Assembly (NCBI RefSeq): GCF_029542205.1
Contig: NZ_CP113783.1
Coordinates: forward strand, 1,603,001-1,667,000
Reading direction: 5' to 3'
Origin: Pseudoxanthomonas sp. SE1
Lineage (GTDB): Bacteria; Pseudomonadota; Gammaproteobacteria; Xanthomonadales; Xanthomonadaceae
DNA: 64,000 nt
The position numbers and the translations under genes are program-made. Positions 18,830 through 27,241 of the stretch are shown here, in pieces; position 1 is the stretch's first letter; each line of letters starts with the position of its first letter. Under the pieces are notes generated by a model. It saw only the letters and a list, made by a program, of their open reading frames with translations. It was not told where the DNA came from and did no database searches.

Positions 18830-19381
18830 TTACTCGTCGATCCAGCGCCGTTCCGGCCCCGGTCGCTTGGCCAGCTTGCGCTGCAGCGAGCGCCGGTGCA
18901 TGCCCAGCAGGCGTGCGGCGGCGGAGATGTTGCCTTCGGTTTCGGCCAGCGCCTGCTGGATGTGTTCCCACTCCAGCCGGCTGAGCGGGGTCATGGTGTC
19001 GTCGGTGGCGCCGGCGTCATCCGCAGCGGCGGGCGCTTCCAGCCCAAGTGCACGCAGGATGGTCGGCACCGTCGCCGGTTTGGGCAGGTAATCGTCCGCG
19101 CCGCGCTTGATCGATTCCACCGCCGTGGCGACGCTGGCGTAGCCGGTGACCAGCAGGATCTGCATGTCGGCGCGCAGCGCACGCAATGGCTCGATCAGGG
19201 CCAGGCCGGAATCGCTGCCGAGCTTCAGGTCGACCAGGGCGAAGTCGGGCTGATACTCGCGTGCCCGCGCAATCGCGCTGGCGGCATCCAGCGCGATTTC
19301 GGTCTCGATGCCCTTGCGCGCCAAGCTGCGCTGCAGCGTGCGTGCGTAAAGTTCGTCGTCGTCGACCAGCAGGCCTTTCAT
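18830..19381 (-). CDS. regA: redox response regulator, RegA/PrrA/ActR family
   Basis: 183 residues. Receiver domain with the acidic pocket D7-D8-D9, phosphoacceptor D51 (FALVDLKLG) and the Lys of YLPKPAT. A flexible linker follows, then a Fis-type helix-turn-helix (EGNISAAARLLGMHRRSLQRKLAKR), whose HRRSLQR core is the family hallmark. It is transcribed after the sensor kinase gene (13-base gap). RegA orthologues control respiration and redox-dependent genes. The start at 19381 gives the canonical MKGLLVDDD; a 10-residue upstream extension exists in frame. Confidence 0.84.
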   Translation of the reverse strand: MKGLLVDDDELYARTLQRSLARKGIETEIALDAASAIARAREYQPDFALVDLKLGSDSGLALIEPLRALRADMQILLVTGYASVATAVESIKRGADDYLPKPATVPTILRALGLEAPAAADDAGATDDTMTPLSRLEWEHIQQALAETEGNISAAARLLGMHRRSLQRKLAKRPGPERRWIDE

Positions 19382-19394
19382 CGGATGCCTCTCA

Positions 19395-20630
19395 TCAGGG
19401 AGTTTCGTCATTGGCCGTCACCGGCAGGCGGAACTGCACCTGCACGCCCTTCGGCGGCACCGCGCGCATGGTCATGCGCCCACCCAGCCGTTCGATGGTG
19501 GCATGCGACAGGGCCAGGCCCACGCCCATGCCTTCGGGCTTGCTGGTGCGGAAGAGCTGTTCGGACTGGAATGGCAGCGCTTCGTGGAAACCGTTGCCGT
19601 AGTCGCGCACGGTGCCGACCAGTTCGTCGCCCTCGCAGCGCAGGTCCAGATCCACGCGCTGCGAACCCGCCTGGCGGCTGGCGTCGGCGGCATTGTTCAG
19701 CAGCGCCTGCAGCAGGTGCCCGGTGGAGGCGTCGGTCGCCAGCCATGGCGGCAGCGCGCCGGTGCGCTGCAGTTCCACCGTGGGGCGGACCAGTTGCCAG
19801 CGCTGCGCGACCTCGTCCAGGTCGACGCGCTGGCGTACGCCCATGTCGGCCGAGGCCGCGAGCGCGCGCACGCGGTCGCGGCACAGGTCGATCAGCTGGC
19901 GCATGGTGCCGGCGTCTTCGCGGATGTCGGGTTCGGATGCGTGTTCGCGGATGTCTTCCGTCAGCAACGTCATGGTCGCCAGCGGGGTGTTGAGTTCGTG
20001 CGCGACCGCCGCCGCGTGCGTGGCCAGCGCCACGATGCCCTCGTTTCGCGCGAAGCGCTCGCGCAGGCGGGCCAGCTCCTGTTCGCGCAGGCGCAGCGCG
20101 GCCACCAGCCGCGTGGAGAAGTACAGCACTACGCCGGCCGACAGCACGAAGTTCACCGCCATGCCCCACAGGTGCACATTGAAGCTGTTGCCATGCAGGT
20201 GCGGCAGGGGACGTCCCAGCACCGCCGTCAGGATGTAGCCGAGCAGGCAGGCCACCCCAGTGGCCAGTACCCAGCGCAGCGGCAGGGCCAGCGCGGAGAC
20301 GGCGATCAGCAGCAGGAACATCGAGCTGAACGGGTTGCCGATGCCGCCGCTCCAGGCGACGAGCCAGGACAGCACCGCCACGTCCACCAGCATGTGGGCG
20401 AAGGCCTCGGCCGGCGTCTCCTCGCCGGGGCGATGGCTGCGCCACGTGGCGTAGACGTTGAACAGCGCAAGCGCGCCGATGCCGCCCCACAACGGCCAGC
20501 GGGGCAGGGCGATGCCGAGCGGGCCCAGCGCCACCAGTACCGTCACCGCCTGGCCCACGATCGCCACCCAGCGCAGGTTGCACAGGGTGCGCAGGAACGA
20601 GGGCGTGGTGATGAAGAGGGTATTCGGCAT
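19395..20630 (-). CDS. regB: redox sensor histidine kinase, RegB/PrrB/ActS family
   Basis: 411 residues with about six membrane helices in the first 175 residues. GGIGNPF at 95-101 matches the GGxxNPF quinone-sensing motif of RegB. The H-box is [12 protein letters not shown] with H211. C250 in the dimerisation region ([14 protein letters not shown]) corresponds in context to the redox-active cysteine of RegB. ATPase boxes follow ([24 protein letters not shown]). It probably senses the ubiquinone pool and phosphorylates the adjacent RegA. The promoter lies in the gap towards the divergent ispG gene. Confidence 0.85.
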   Translation of the reverse strand: MPNTLFITTPSFLRTLCNLRWVAIVGQAVTVLVALGPLGIALPRWPLWGGIGALALFNVYATWRSHRPGEETPAEAFAHMLVDVAVLSWLVAWSGGIGNPFSSMFLLLIAVSALALPLRWVLATGVACLLGYILTAVLGRPLPHLHGNSFNVHLWGMAVNFVLSAGVVLYFSTRLVAALRLREQELARLRERFARNEGIVALATHAAAVAHELNTPLATMTLLTEDIREHASEPDIREDAGTMRQLIDLCRDRVRALAASADMGVRQRVDLDEVAQRWQLVRPTVELQRTGALPPWLATDASTGHLLQALLNNAADASRQAGSQRVDLDLRCEGDELVGTVRDYGNGFHEALPFQSEQLFRTSKPEGMGVGLALSHATIERLGGRMTMRAVPPKGVQVQFRLPVTANDETP

Positions 20631-20713
20631 GGCGACATGCTAGTGCAAGCGGGTCCGGGCAGCCTGCGGCATGGCGTCGCAGGCGGGCCGGGCGCCCACG
20701 CTACAATGCCCGC

Positions 20714-21979
20714 ATGCACGACGCCGTCACCCGCCCCACGCCCCCCACCGACGCCGCGCCCTGGCCGCGCCGCATCACCCAGGCTGTCCAGATCGGCAAC
20801 GCCACCGTCGGCGGCGGCCGCCCGGTGGTGGTGCAGTCGATGACCAATACCGACACCGCCGACATCGCCGGAAGCGTGAAACAGGTGGCCGAACTCTGGC
20901 GCGCCGGCTCGGAGATGGTCCGTTTGACCGTCAACAATCCCGAGTCCGCCGCCGCCATCCCGCGCATCCGCGACAAGCTGGAGATGATGGGCGTGTCGGT
21001 GCCGCTGATCGGCGACTTCCACTACAACGGCCACCAGCTGCTGGCAGGCGAACCGGCCTGTGCCGAAGCGCTGGCGAAGTACCGCATCAACCCCGGCAAC
21101 GTCGGCTTCGGCAAGAAGCGCGACACCCAGTTCGCGCAGCTGATCGAGTTCGCGATCCGTTACGGCAAGCCGGTGCGCATCGGCGCCAACTGGGGCTCGC
21201 TGGACCAGGCGCTGGCCGCGCAGCTGATGGACGAGAACCATGCGCGCGAGGTGCCGTGGGACGCCGGCCGCGTGCTGCGCGAGGCGCTGATCCGCTCGGC
21301 GGTGGATTCGGCCGAACGTGCCGTCGAGATCGGCCTGCCGCGCGACCGCATCGTGCTGTCGGCCAAGGTCAGCGGGGTGCAGGAACTGATCGCCGTCTAC
21401 CGCGACATGGCGTCCCGCACGGACTTCGCCCTGCACCTGGGCCTGACCGAGGCCGGTATCGGCAGCAAGGGCATCGTCGCTTCGAGCGCCGCGCTGGCGG
21501 TGCTGCTGCAGGAAGGCATCGGCGACACCATCCGTATTTCGCTGACGCCCGAGCCCGGCCAGTCGCGTACACAGGAAGTCATCGTCGCGCAGGAGCTGCT
21601 GCAGACCACCGGCCTGCGCGCATTCACGCCGATGGTCACCGCGTGCCCCGGCTGCGGCCGCACCACCTCCGAATTCTTCCAGGAGCTGGCGAAGGTGGTG
21701 CAGGAGCACGTGCGCGGCAAGATGCCGGAATGGAAGGTCACCCATCCCGGCGCCGAGAACATGACGCTGGCGGTGATGGGCTGCGTGGTCAACGGCCCGG
21801 GCGAATCGCGCCACGCCAACATCGGCATCTCGCTGCCGGGCACGGGCGAGGCGCCGGCGGCGCCGGTATTCGTCGATGGCGAGAAGAAGATCACCCTGCG
21901 CGGCGAGAACATCGCGCACGAGTTCGTCGCGCTGATCGACGACTACGTCGAGGCCAAGTACGCGCGTGCTGCCGGCTGA
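20714..21979 (+). CDS. ispG: 4-hydroxy-3-methylbut-2-enyl diphosphate synthase (flavodoxin)
   Basis: 421 residues. It catalyses the penultimate step of the MEP isoprenoid pathway, reducing MEcPP to HMBPP. The TIM-barrel part starts at [30 protein letters not shown]. The 4Fe-4S ligands are C311 and C314 ([10 protein letters not shown]) and C357 ([11 protein letters not shown]), with the fourth ligand Glu in the same NGPGE loop. The single-unit length and lack of the plant insert fit the bacterial type. The stop overlaps the start of the PAP2 phosphatase gene by 14 bases. Confidence 0.94.
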   Translation: MHDAVTRPTPPTDAAPWPRRITQAVQIGNATVGGGRPVVVQSMTNTDTADIAGSVKQVAELWRAGSEMVRLTVNNPESAAAIPRIRDKLEMMGVSVPLIGDFHYNGHQLLAGEPACAEALAKYRINPGNVGFGKKRDTQFAQLIEFAIRYGKPVRIGANWGSLDQALAAQLMDENHAREVPWDAGRVLREALIRSAVDSAERAVEIGLPRDRIVLSAKVSGVQELIAVYRDMASRTDFALHLGLTEAGIGSKGIVASSAALAVLLQEGIGDTIRISLTPEPGQSRTQEVIVAQELLQTTGLRAFTPMVTACPGCGRTTSEFFQELAKVVQEHVRGKMPEWKVTHPGAENMTLAVMGCVVNGPGESRHANIGISLPGTGEAPAAPVFVDGEKKITLRGENIAHEFVALIDDYVEAKYARAAG

Positions 21980-22655
21980 CACGCTGGCCAACGGCCGGCG
22001 CTTCATCGCCGGCCTGTTCCGCGAACACGGCGGGCGCCTGGTCCTGCTGTTCCTCTGCCTGCTGGCGCCGTTGTGGCTGTTCGTCGAACTGGCCGACGAA
22101 ATCCACGAGCTGGAAGACTTCTACTTCGACGATGCGCTGCTCTTGCAGGCACATGCGCTTTCCGGCCCCAGCCTTGACCGGTTCTTCATGGTGCTGTCGG
22201 CGCTCGGCTACCAGTGGGGCGTGGTCCCGGCCGACATCGCGCTGACGCTGGGCCTGCTGGTCGCACGCCGCTGGCGCGAAGCGACTTTCGCCGGCGTGTC
22301 GCTGGGCGGGTCCGCGCTGTTGAACATGGCGACCAAGCAGTTCTTCCAGCGCGATAGGCCGGCGCTGTGGGAATCCATCGCGCCCGAGCACACCTTCAGT
22401 TTCCCCAGTGGCCACGCGATGGGCTCGGCGACCCTGGCGATGGTGGTCCTGCTGCTGTGCTGGCATACCCGCTTCCGTTGGCCGGTCGTCGTGCTTGCCG
22501 CGCTGTTCGCGCTGGCCGTCGGCGCCTCGCGCATCTATTTGGGCGTGCACTACCCATCCGACATCCTCGGCGGCTGGGCCGCCGGCGTCGCCTGGGTCTC
22601 GGGCGTCTACCTGGTGCTGTACCGCATCCGTGAGCGGCCGTGGCAGGTCAGATGA
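21966..22655 (+). CDS. PAP2-family membrane phosphatase
   Basis: 229 residues starting at GTG inside the last codons of ispG. About six membrane helices. The acid-phosphatase triad motifs are intact: [18 protein letters not shown] and [12 protein letters not shown]. Enzymes of this type remove phosphate from lipid substrates, for instance undecaprenyl pyrophosphate or phosphatidate. Coupling to ispG would fit recycling of the C55 isoprenoid carrier, but that is inference. Confidence 0.85.
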   Translation: MLPADTLANGRRFIAGLFREHGGRLVLLFLCLLAPLWLFVELADEIHELEDFYFDDALLLQAHALSGPSLDRFFMVLSALGYQWGVVPADIALTLGLLVARRWREATFAGVSLGGSALLNMATKQFFQRDRPALWESIAPEHTFSFPSGHAMGSATLAMVVLLLCWHTRFRWPVVVLAALFALAVGASRIYLGVHYPSDILGGWAAGVAWVSGVYLVLYRIRERPWQVR

Positions 22656-22669
22656 GGCGTCTGCTCTCC

Positions 22670-22814
22670 TGTAGGAGCGACGTAAGTCGCGACCGCACGA
22701 ATTGAACATTCCGGTGCGTAACCGATAGCGCCTTGTTCGTTGGCCTCTCGCCGGAGCAGGCGATGGCACTGCTGTGAGTGACGGCGTGCGGTCGCGACTT
22801 ACGTCGCTCCTACA
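22670..22814. repeat. paired palindromic repeat, perfect 29-bp arms
   Basis: Arms at 22670-22698 and 22786-22814 are exact reverse complements (29 of 29), beginning TGTAGGAGCGACGTAAGTCG. They flank 87 unrelated bases. Each arm also contains its own small palindrome (GCGACGTAAGTCGC). Same family as the copies at 41230, 52764 and 53980. It lies between the convergent PAP2 gene and the helical-protein gene, and may stop transcription from both sides. Confidence 0.88.
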
Positions 22815-22826
22815 AACAGCCGCGTC

Positions 22827-23438
22827 CTACGGCGCATACGCCCGCTCGCGCTCCTCCTGCAGTCGCTGCCGCAGGTACTGGTCGCGGGTGAGGCCAGCGG
22901 GGATGGTCGACATCGCCGCGACCTCGGCCACGACCTGTGCTTCGCGCGCCTTGTAGGACTGGAAGCGGGGGTCATTGCGTTGCTGCGCGGCGAAGGCGGC
23001 CATGCGCTGGTCGGCGTGGGCGCGATAGCGGTCGGCGATGGCCGCGACTTCCTCCGCCTGCCGCGCGGGATCGTCCACGGTCGCCTTGATCAGCGCGGTG
23101 CGCAGCAGCACGGCTTCGCCCGCAGACAGGCCGCCCGCTGCTTCGTACTTGTCGATCTGGCGCGTCAGCGCATCGGCGCGTTCGCTGCGTTCCACCGCGC
23201 GCAACGACGCGGAACGCGCGAAGAAATCTTTCGCATCGGCCTCGAAGCGCTGGCGCTCGAGATGCTCCTGCGCCTCTGGCGTGGCTTGCAACGACGACAG
23301 TGCCGATGAAGAGGCATCGGGCACTTCGGCCTGCGGGCGTCGTGCGTCCGACGGCATGCCCGCGTCATCGCGTTTCCACCACAGCACGGCCGCCACGAAG
23401 ACCAGGCAAGGCACCAGCAGTATCAGCAGCTTCTTCAT
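22827..23438 (-). CDS. membrane-anchored helical periplasmic protein, possible esterase accessory factor
   Basis: 203 residues: an N-terminal anchor (MKKLLILLVPCLVFVAAVLW), a disordered linker, then a long all-helical charged domain (FEADAKDFFARSASLRAVERSERADAL... to RQRLQEERERAYAP). It is the second gene after a secreted pectinacetylesterase-like enzyme, 55 bases apart on the same strand. The layout recalls lipase-specific foldases, which are anchored helical proteins next to their enzyme, but the foldase signature RxxFDYxLSA is absent. A chaperone role is therefore only a guess. The start at 23438 puts the anchor at the N-terminus. Confidence 0.6.
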   Translation of the reverse strand: MKKLLILLVPCLVFVAAVLWWKRDDAGMPSDARRPQAEVPDASSSALSSLQATPEAQEHLERQRFEADAKDFFARSASLRAVERSERADALTRQIDKYEAAGGLSAGEAVLLRTALIKATVDDPARQAEEVAAIADRYRAHADQRMAAFAAQQRNDPRFQSYKAREAQVVAEVAAMSTIPAGLTRDQYLRQRLQEERERAYAP

Positions 23439-23493
23439 GCAGCGTCCCTCGTGCGCCGGGGCCGCCACGGCAGGGCGGCCCCGGACATCGGCC

Positions 23494-24909
23494 TCAGCCC
23501 ATCAACTGGTCCACCAGCCAGTACAACAGGTTGAACGGCTTGGCCTTGTCGGCCTTGTCGTCCTGCTCGCTGGCGTCGAGCACCTTGCCCTGGCCGTCGA
23601 GCACGCTGTCGATGAAGTGCTTCAGTTCCAGGTTCTGCGCCTGCACGTCGGCGTTCTTGAAGTCGACGATGGTGGTGCAGTGGCTCTCGTTGAGCGCGCG
23701 GTACTGCGGGAAGTAGCCGCCGACGTTGTCCAGTCCGTTCAGGCGGTCGCGCAGCCGTGCGGTGTCGACATCCCAGCGTGCGTGGATGCGGGCCTCCTTG
23801 GTCGCCTGGTCGGGCGCATTGGCGATGTCGGGATAGAAGCGCTCGTACGAATACGAGGAATAGTTGAGGTCTTTCCAGAAGTGCGTATGGCCGAGTCGGT
23901 CGTTCGCATACTTGCTGGAAAGCGCGGGATACAGGCTGCCGAGTTCGTTCAGATCGAATTGCGGCAGGCCGCTGGCGAGGTAGGGCAGTGGGCCGTTGGG
24001 CTGGTCCAGGCCCCAGGCGCTGCGGATCAGCGCCATCAACGGTTGCGAGGGGTAGTCCGCCGGATTGCCGTTCTTCGGCGTGGGGAAGATCGGGCCGGAG
24101 TCGTCGATCAGGAAACTGCGCGTGGGAGCCATGTCGCGACGCAGCGGGTGGTAGCTGGTCAGGCTGCCCGCACCGCCGGCGCTGCAGCCGGTGGACAGCA
24201 TCTGCGTGGGCCTGGGCAGGTTGTCCTTCAACCAGCCCGCCACCGCGCGCACGTTGCGCACGCCGTTGTGGTGCCAGACCAGCGGCGTGTTCTGGCCGCT
24301 CGGGTCGTTGTAGACCGCGACGCGGTCGCCGCTGTAGATGTCGCCGGTGCAGTAGGGCACGTAGACCATGTTCCAGCCCTGCGTCTTCACCCCATCGAAC
24401 GGGCTGACACGGGTGACGAACGGACTGACCAGGCTGGCGCCCGGGTTCAGCAGGCTCATGTAGTCGTCGGGGATGCCGTTGGGATTGCGCGCGCCGCGGA
24501 TGCCGCTCTGCCCGCTGCAACTGGCGTAGTCCCAGCACGCGCCGCCGCCTTCCATGTAGATGATGGTGTTGCGCGTATCCGCCACGCGGTTGACGAAGAA
24601 CTTGAACGGCGAACCGTCGCCGCACACGGCGCCCGTCTGCGGTGCCAGCTGGATGGTCTGCCATGCGTCGTAGCGGCCGGGCTGGAAGCCGTCGTTGAAT
24701 CCGGACGGATTGGCCAGCAACGGATAGGTGCCGGTGCGCTGCGCGGCGGTGACCTTGTTGTCGGCCTTGGGGGGCGAGACCAGGTTCACCAAGGTCTGCC
24801 AGAAACTGTAATCGCCTTGCTCGGCTTTCAGTGGCGCCGCCACCAGCAGGGTGAAGCTGGCGGCCGCCAGGACGAGGGGCAGGCGTGCGGGTCGTACGGG
24901 TGCAACCAT
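23494..24909 (-). CDS. secreted pectinacetylesterase-family hydrolase
   Basis: 471 residues with a signal peptide ending LLVAAPLKA. The family core is clear: YMEGGGACWDYASCSGQ (oxyanion loop), YVPYCTGDIYSGD, the nucleophile S243 in STGCSAGGAGS, and later Asp (IDDSGPIF) and His (ALNESHCTT) that can complete the triad. Such enzymes remove acetyl groups from pectin or act on other esters. No other pectin gene is nearby, so the true substrate is open. GGAGG is present nine bases before the ATG. Confidence 0.78.
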   Translation of the reverse strand: MVAPVRPARLPLVLAAASFTLLVAAPLKAEQGDYSFWQTLVNLVSPPKADNKVTAAQRTGTYPLLANPSGFNDGFQPGRYDAWQTIQLAPQTGAVCGDGSPFKFFVNRVADTRNTIIYMEGGGACWDYASCSGQSGIRGARNPNGIPDDYMSLLNPGASLVSPFVTRVSPFDGVKTQGWNMVYVPYCTGDIYSGDRVAVYNDPSGQNTPLVWHHNGVRNVRAVAGWLKDNLPRPTQMLSTGCSAGGAGSLTSYHPLRRDMAPTRSFLIDDSGPIFPTPKNGNPADYPSQPLMALIRSAWGLDQPNGPLPYLASGLPQFDLNELGSLYPALSSKYANDRLGHTHFWKDLNYSSYSYERFYPDIANAPDQATKEARIHARWDVDTARLRDRLNGLDNVGGYFPQYRALNESHCTTIVDFKNADVQAQNLELKHFIDSVLDGQGKVLDASEQDDKADKAKPFNLLYWLVDQLMG

Positions 24910-25292
24910 GATCGGATCCTCCGGCGAGAGTCAGGTGGACGTTCAACGGGATGGACTGCCTTGGCGTGCGGCACGCGTGGGGGCGGCGACCGTACAGGGG
25001 CGGATGGTGGTGGCTTCGCGGCGCAGGTGAATTAAGCGGGTGTGATGGCGTCCGGTTTGGCTGCCGTCACCCCCCGTGTTGGCCGGAATACCCCCCTTCG
25101 AACCAGACGGAGAGCTGTCGGTGAGGGAGACGATCCTGCGTTGCAGCACGCATGGGCGCGTGGTTGTACGGGCGTGCGCGATGGACGCTGGCAACGGACC
25201 GTTGCGTGGTAATGCCTTGCCGCCCGTCCGGCGCAGCATGAACATGTGCGTCCCTCGCATCGTGCGCAGTGGAAGGCTTCACGGGGATCGCA
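24910..25292. other. 383-base stretch without a recognisable gene
   Basis: Divergent promoter region between the esterase gene (minus) and the DedA gene (plus). Open frames crossing it are antisense or low-complexity. I see no strong hairpin, repeat or operator. Promoters for both neighbours are expected here, but no convincing -35/-10 pair stands out. Confidence 0.5.
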
Positions 25293-26234
25293 ATGCAGGA
25301 ACTGGTCGACCGATACGGCGTGCTGCTGGTGTTCGCCAATGTGCTGGCGCTGTCGCTCGGGCTGCCCGTGCCCGCCATGCCGACCTTGATCCTCGTCGGC
25401 GCCGGCCTGGCGTTGCAGCCGGAGGCGATGTGGCTGCCGCTGCTGGGCGTGCTGGCCGTCTCCGTGCTGGCCAGCCTGATCGGCGACGGCGTGTGGTTCT
25501 ACGCCGGCCGCCGCTATGGCAACCGCACGCTGCAGTCGCTGTGCCGGCTGTCGCTGTCGCGCGACACCTGCATGAAGCGCACCGAGCGCTTCTACGGCCG
25601 TTTCGGCATCCGCATCCTGTCGGTGGCGAAGTTCATCCCGGGGCTGTCGATGGTGTCCGTGCCGCTGGCGGGCGCGATGCAGGTGCGGCTGCCGCCGTTC
25701 CTGCGCTACGACGGACTGGGTGCGACGCTGTGGGCCGCGCTGGGCCTGGGGTTGGGCGTGGTGTTCGCTCCCCAGGTGGAAACGGTCATCGACACGCTGT
25801 CGCAACTGGGGACCGGTGCAGGCGTGGTCATCGGCGCGCTGCTGGCTGCCTATGTGGGCTGGCGCTGGTGGCGTCGGCGTTCGCTGTTGAGGTCGCTGGA
25901 AGCGGCACGGATCGATCCGCCGGAACTGGAGGCACTGGTCCAGGCGGGCCCGCCGCCGGTGGTGTTCGACATCCGCGCGCCCGGTTTCCGCGATGTGGAC
26001 CCCTACGTCATCCCGGGTGCGGTGTTCGCGGACGAACGCCAGCTCGACGGCATCCTGGCCACGTACCCGCGCGAGGGCAAGATCGTCATCTACTGCGCCT
26101 GTCCCGACGAGGTGTCGGCCGCCTGGATGGCGGCAAGGCTGCGCAAGGCGGGCTTCCGCGATGTGTTGCCGTTGCGGGGAGGGATCGATGCCTGGCGGAG
26201 CGCGGGCTACCGGGTGGAGCGCATCGGCGGCTGA
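25293..26234 (+). CDS. DedA-family membrane protein fused to a rhodanese domain
   Basis: 313 residues. The N-terminal part (about 1-200) is a DedA/SNARE-associated membrane protein: GLPVPAMPTLILVGAGLAL, GDGVWFYAGRRYG, and FIPGLSMVSVPLAGAM with the conserved Gly/Pro loop. Five or so membrane helices are seen. A basic linker (WRWWRRRSLLRSL) leads to a cytoplasmic rhodanese domain (about 220-310) with VFDIRAP, Cys268 in IYCACPDE, and GGIDAWRSAGY. The active-site loop, with a second Cys at 270, differs from the classical CxxGxR. DedA proteins help recycle lipid carriers and keep membrane homeostasis; the rhodanese part may sense or move sulfur. The ATG at 25293 follows GGGGA. Confidence 0.82.
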   Translation: MQELVDRYGVLLVFANVLALSLGLPVPAMPTLILVGAGLALQPEAMWLPLLGVLAVSVLASLIGDGVWFYAGRRYGNRTLQSLCRLSLSRDTCMKRTERFYGRFGIRILSVAKFIPGLSMVSVPLAGAMQVRLPPFLRYDGLGATLWAALGLGLGVVFAPQVETVIDTLSQLGTGAGVVIGALLAAYVGWRWWRRRSLLRSLEAARIDPPELEALVQAGPPPVVFDIRAPGFRDVDPYVIPGAVFADERQLDGILATYPREGKIVIYCACPDEVSAAWMAARLRKAGFRDVLPLRGGIDAWRSAGYRVERIGG

Positions 26235-26249
26235 ACCCGCGCGCCGGGA

Positions 26250-27146
26250 TCAGTGCTCGATGCACACCCGGTTGCGACCTTCGCTCTTGGCGCGGTACAG
26301 CGCCGCGTCGGCGGCGGCCATCATACGGCTCACGGTGTCGCGATCAGGCGTCAGCGCGGCGATGCCGATGCTGACGGTGATCCGCTGGGCTTCACCACCG
26401 GGCCGGAACACCACCGCTTCCACGGCCTCGCGGAGGCGCTCGGCGAAGCCGTAGGCGGCCTCGGGCCCGCATTCGGGCAGCAGTACGGCGAACTCCTCGC
26501 CGCCGATCCGCGCCGCGGCGTCGTCGTTGCGCACGTGCCGCCGCACGAGGGTGGCGATCTGCTTCAGCACGAGGTCGCCGGAGATGTGGCCGTAGCGGTC
26601 GTTGATCGGCTTGAACAGGTCCACGTCGATGATGCACATCGTCAACGCGCGCTGGTGCCGCATGGCGCGCGCGATCTCCTTCTCCACCGTTTCGATGAAG
26701 TGGCGGCGGTTGTACATCTCCGTCAGGGCATCGTGGGTGGCGAGCTGGTAGATCTCCTCGTGGTAGCGCGCTTCCACGCTGCTGTGGCTGATGAACTTGA
26801 GGATGCTTTCGCCCAGCGTGATGTGGTCGCCGTCCACCAGCGCCGCCTCGGTCACCGGCATGTCGTTCAGCCGGGTGGTGTTGGTGGCGCCGAGATCGCG
26901 CACCCAGTAGGTATCGCCGTTGCGCCAGATCTCGCAGTGCACGCGCGAGACGCTGTTGTGCGGGATATGCAGGTCGGTTTCCTGCGAACGCCCCACGCGC
27001 ACCGGTTGGGCATCGATGTCCGCGCGCCGGCCCAAGCCTTCGCCATGGATCACCACCACGCACGCCGAACGCGGCGCGTGCGGACGCGGGCCATCGCTCA
27101 GGATGGTCCGTTGCGTGGTGGGCGGATCGTGGAAATCCCGGGGCAT
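26250..27146 (-). CDS. FHA-domain diguanylate cyclase
   Basis: 298 residues, cytoplasmic. The FHA domain (about 48-118) keeps its phosphothreonine-binding residues: G52-R53-S54, S67-R68-V69-H70 and the NTT turn near 89-91. It is followed by a GGDEF-type cyclase with an intact GGEEF signature at 215-219 and the DVDLFKPINDRYGH metal loop. It should make c-di-GMP in response to binding of a phosphothreonine partner. The divergently transcribed neighbour is a Ser/Thr protein kinase, an obvious candidate partner. The start at 27146 is chosen over an in-frame ATG at 27197. Confidence 0.87.
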   Translation of the reverse strand: MPRDFHDPPTTQRTILSDGPRPHAPRSACVVVIHGEGLGRRADIDAQPVRVGRSQETDLHIPHNSVSRVHCEIWRNGDTYWVRDLGATNTTRLNDMPVTEAALVDGDHITLGESILKFISHSSVEARYHEEIYQLATHDALTEMYNRRHFIETVEKEIARAMRHQRALTMCIIDVDLFKPINDRYGHISGDLVLKQIATLVRRHVRNDDAAARIGGEEFAVLLPECGPEAAYGFAERLREAVEAVVFRPGGEAQRITVSIGIAALTPDRDTVSRMMAAADAALYRAKSEGRNRVCIEH

Positions 27147-27241
27147 GCGTGTGCTGCTGGCAGGTGCGGGTCCGAGTGTAACGGATCGGTCCGTCAACTC
27201 ACGCTTCCGCTACCATGGCCGGGCGCACCGGGGACAGTGGC

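Noticed and set aside
22670..22814. Possible CRISPR array or attachment site from the repeated arms
   Set aside because: Only two inverted arms with one gap, no regular direct repeats or spacers, no cas or integrase gene nearby.
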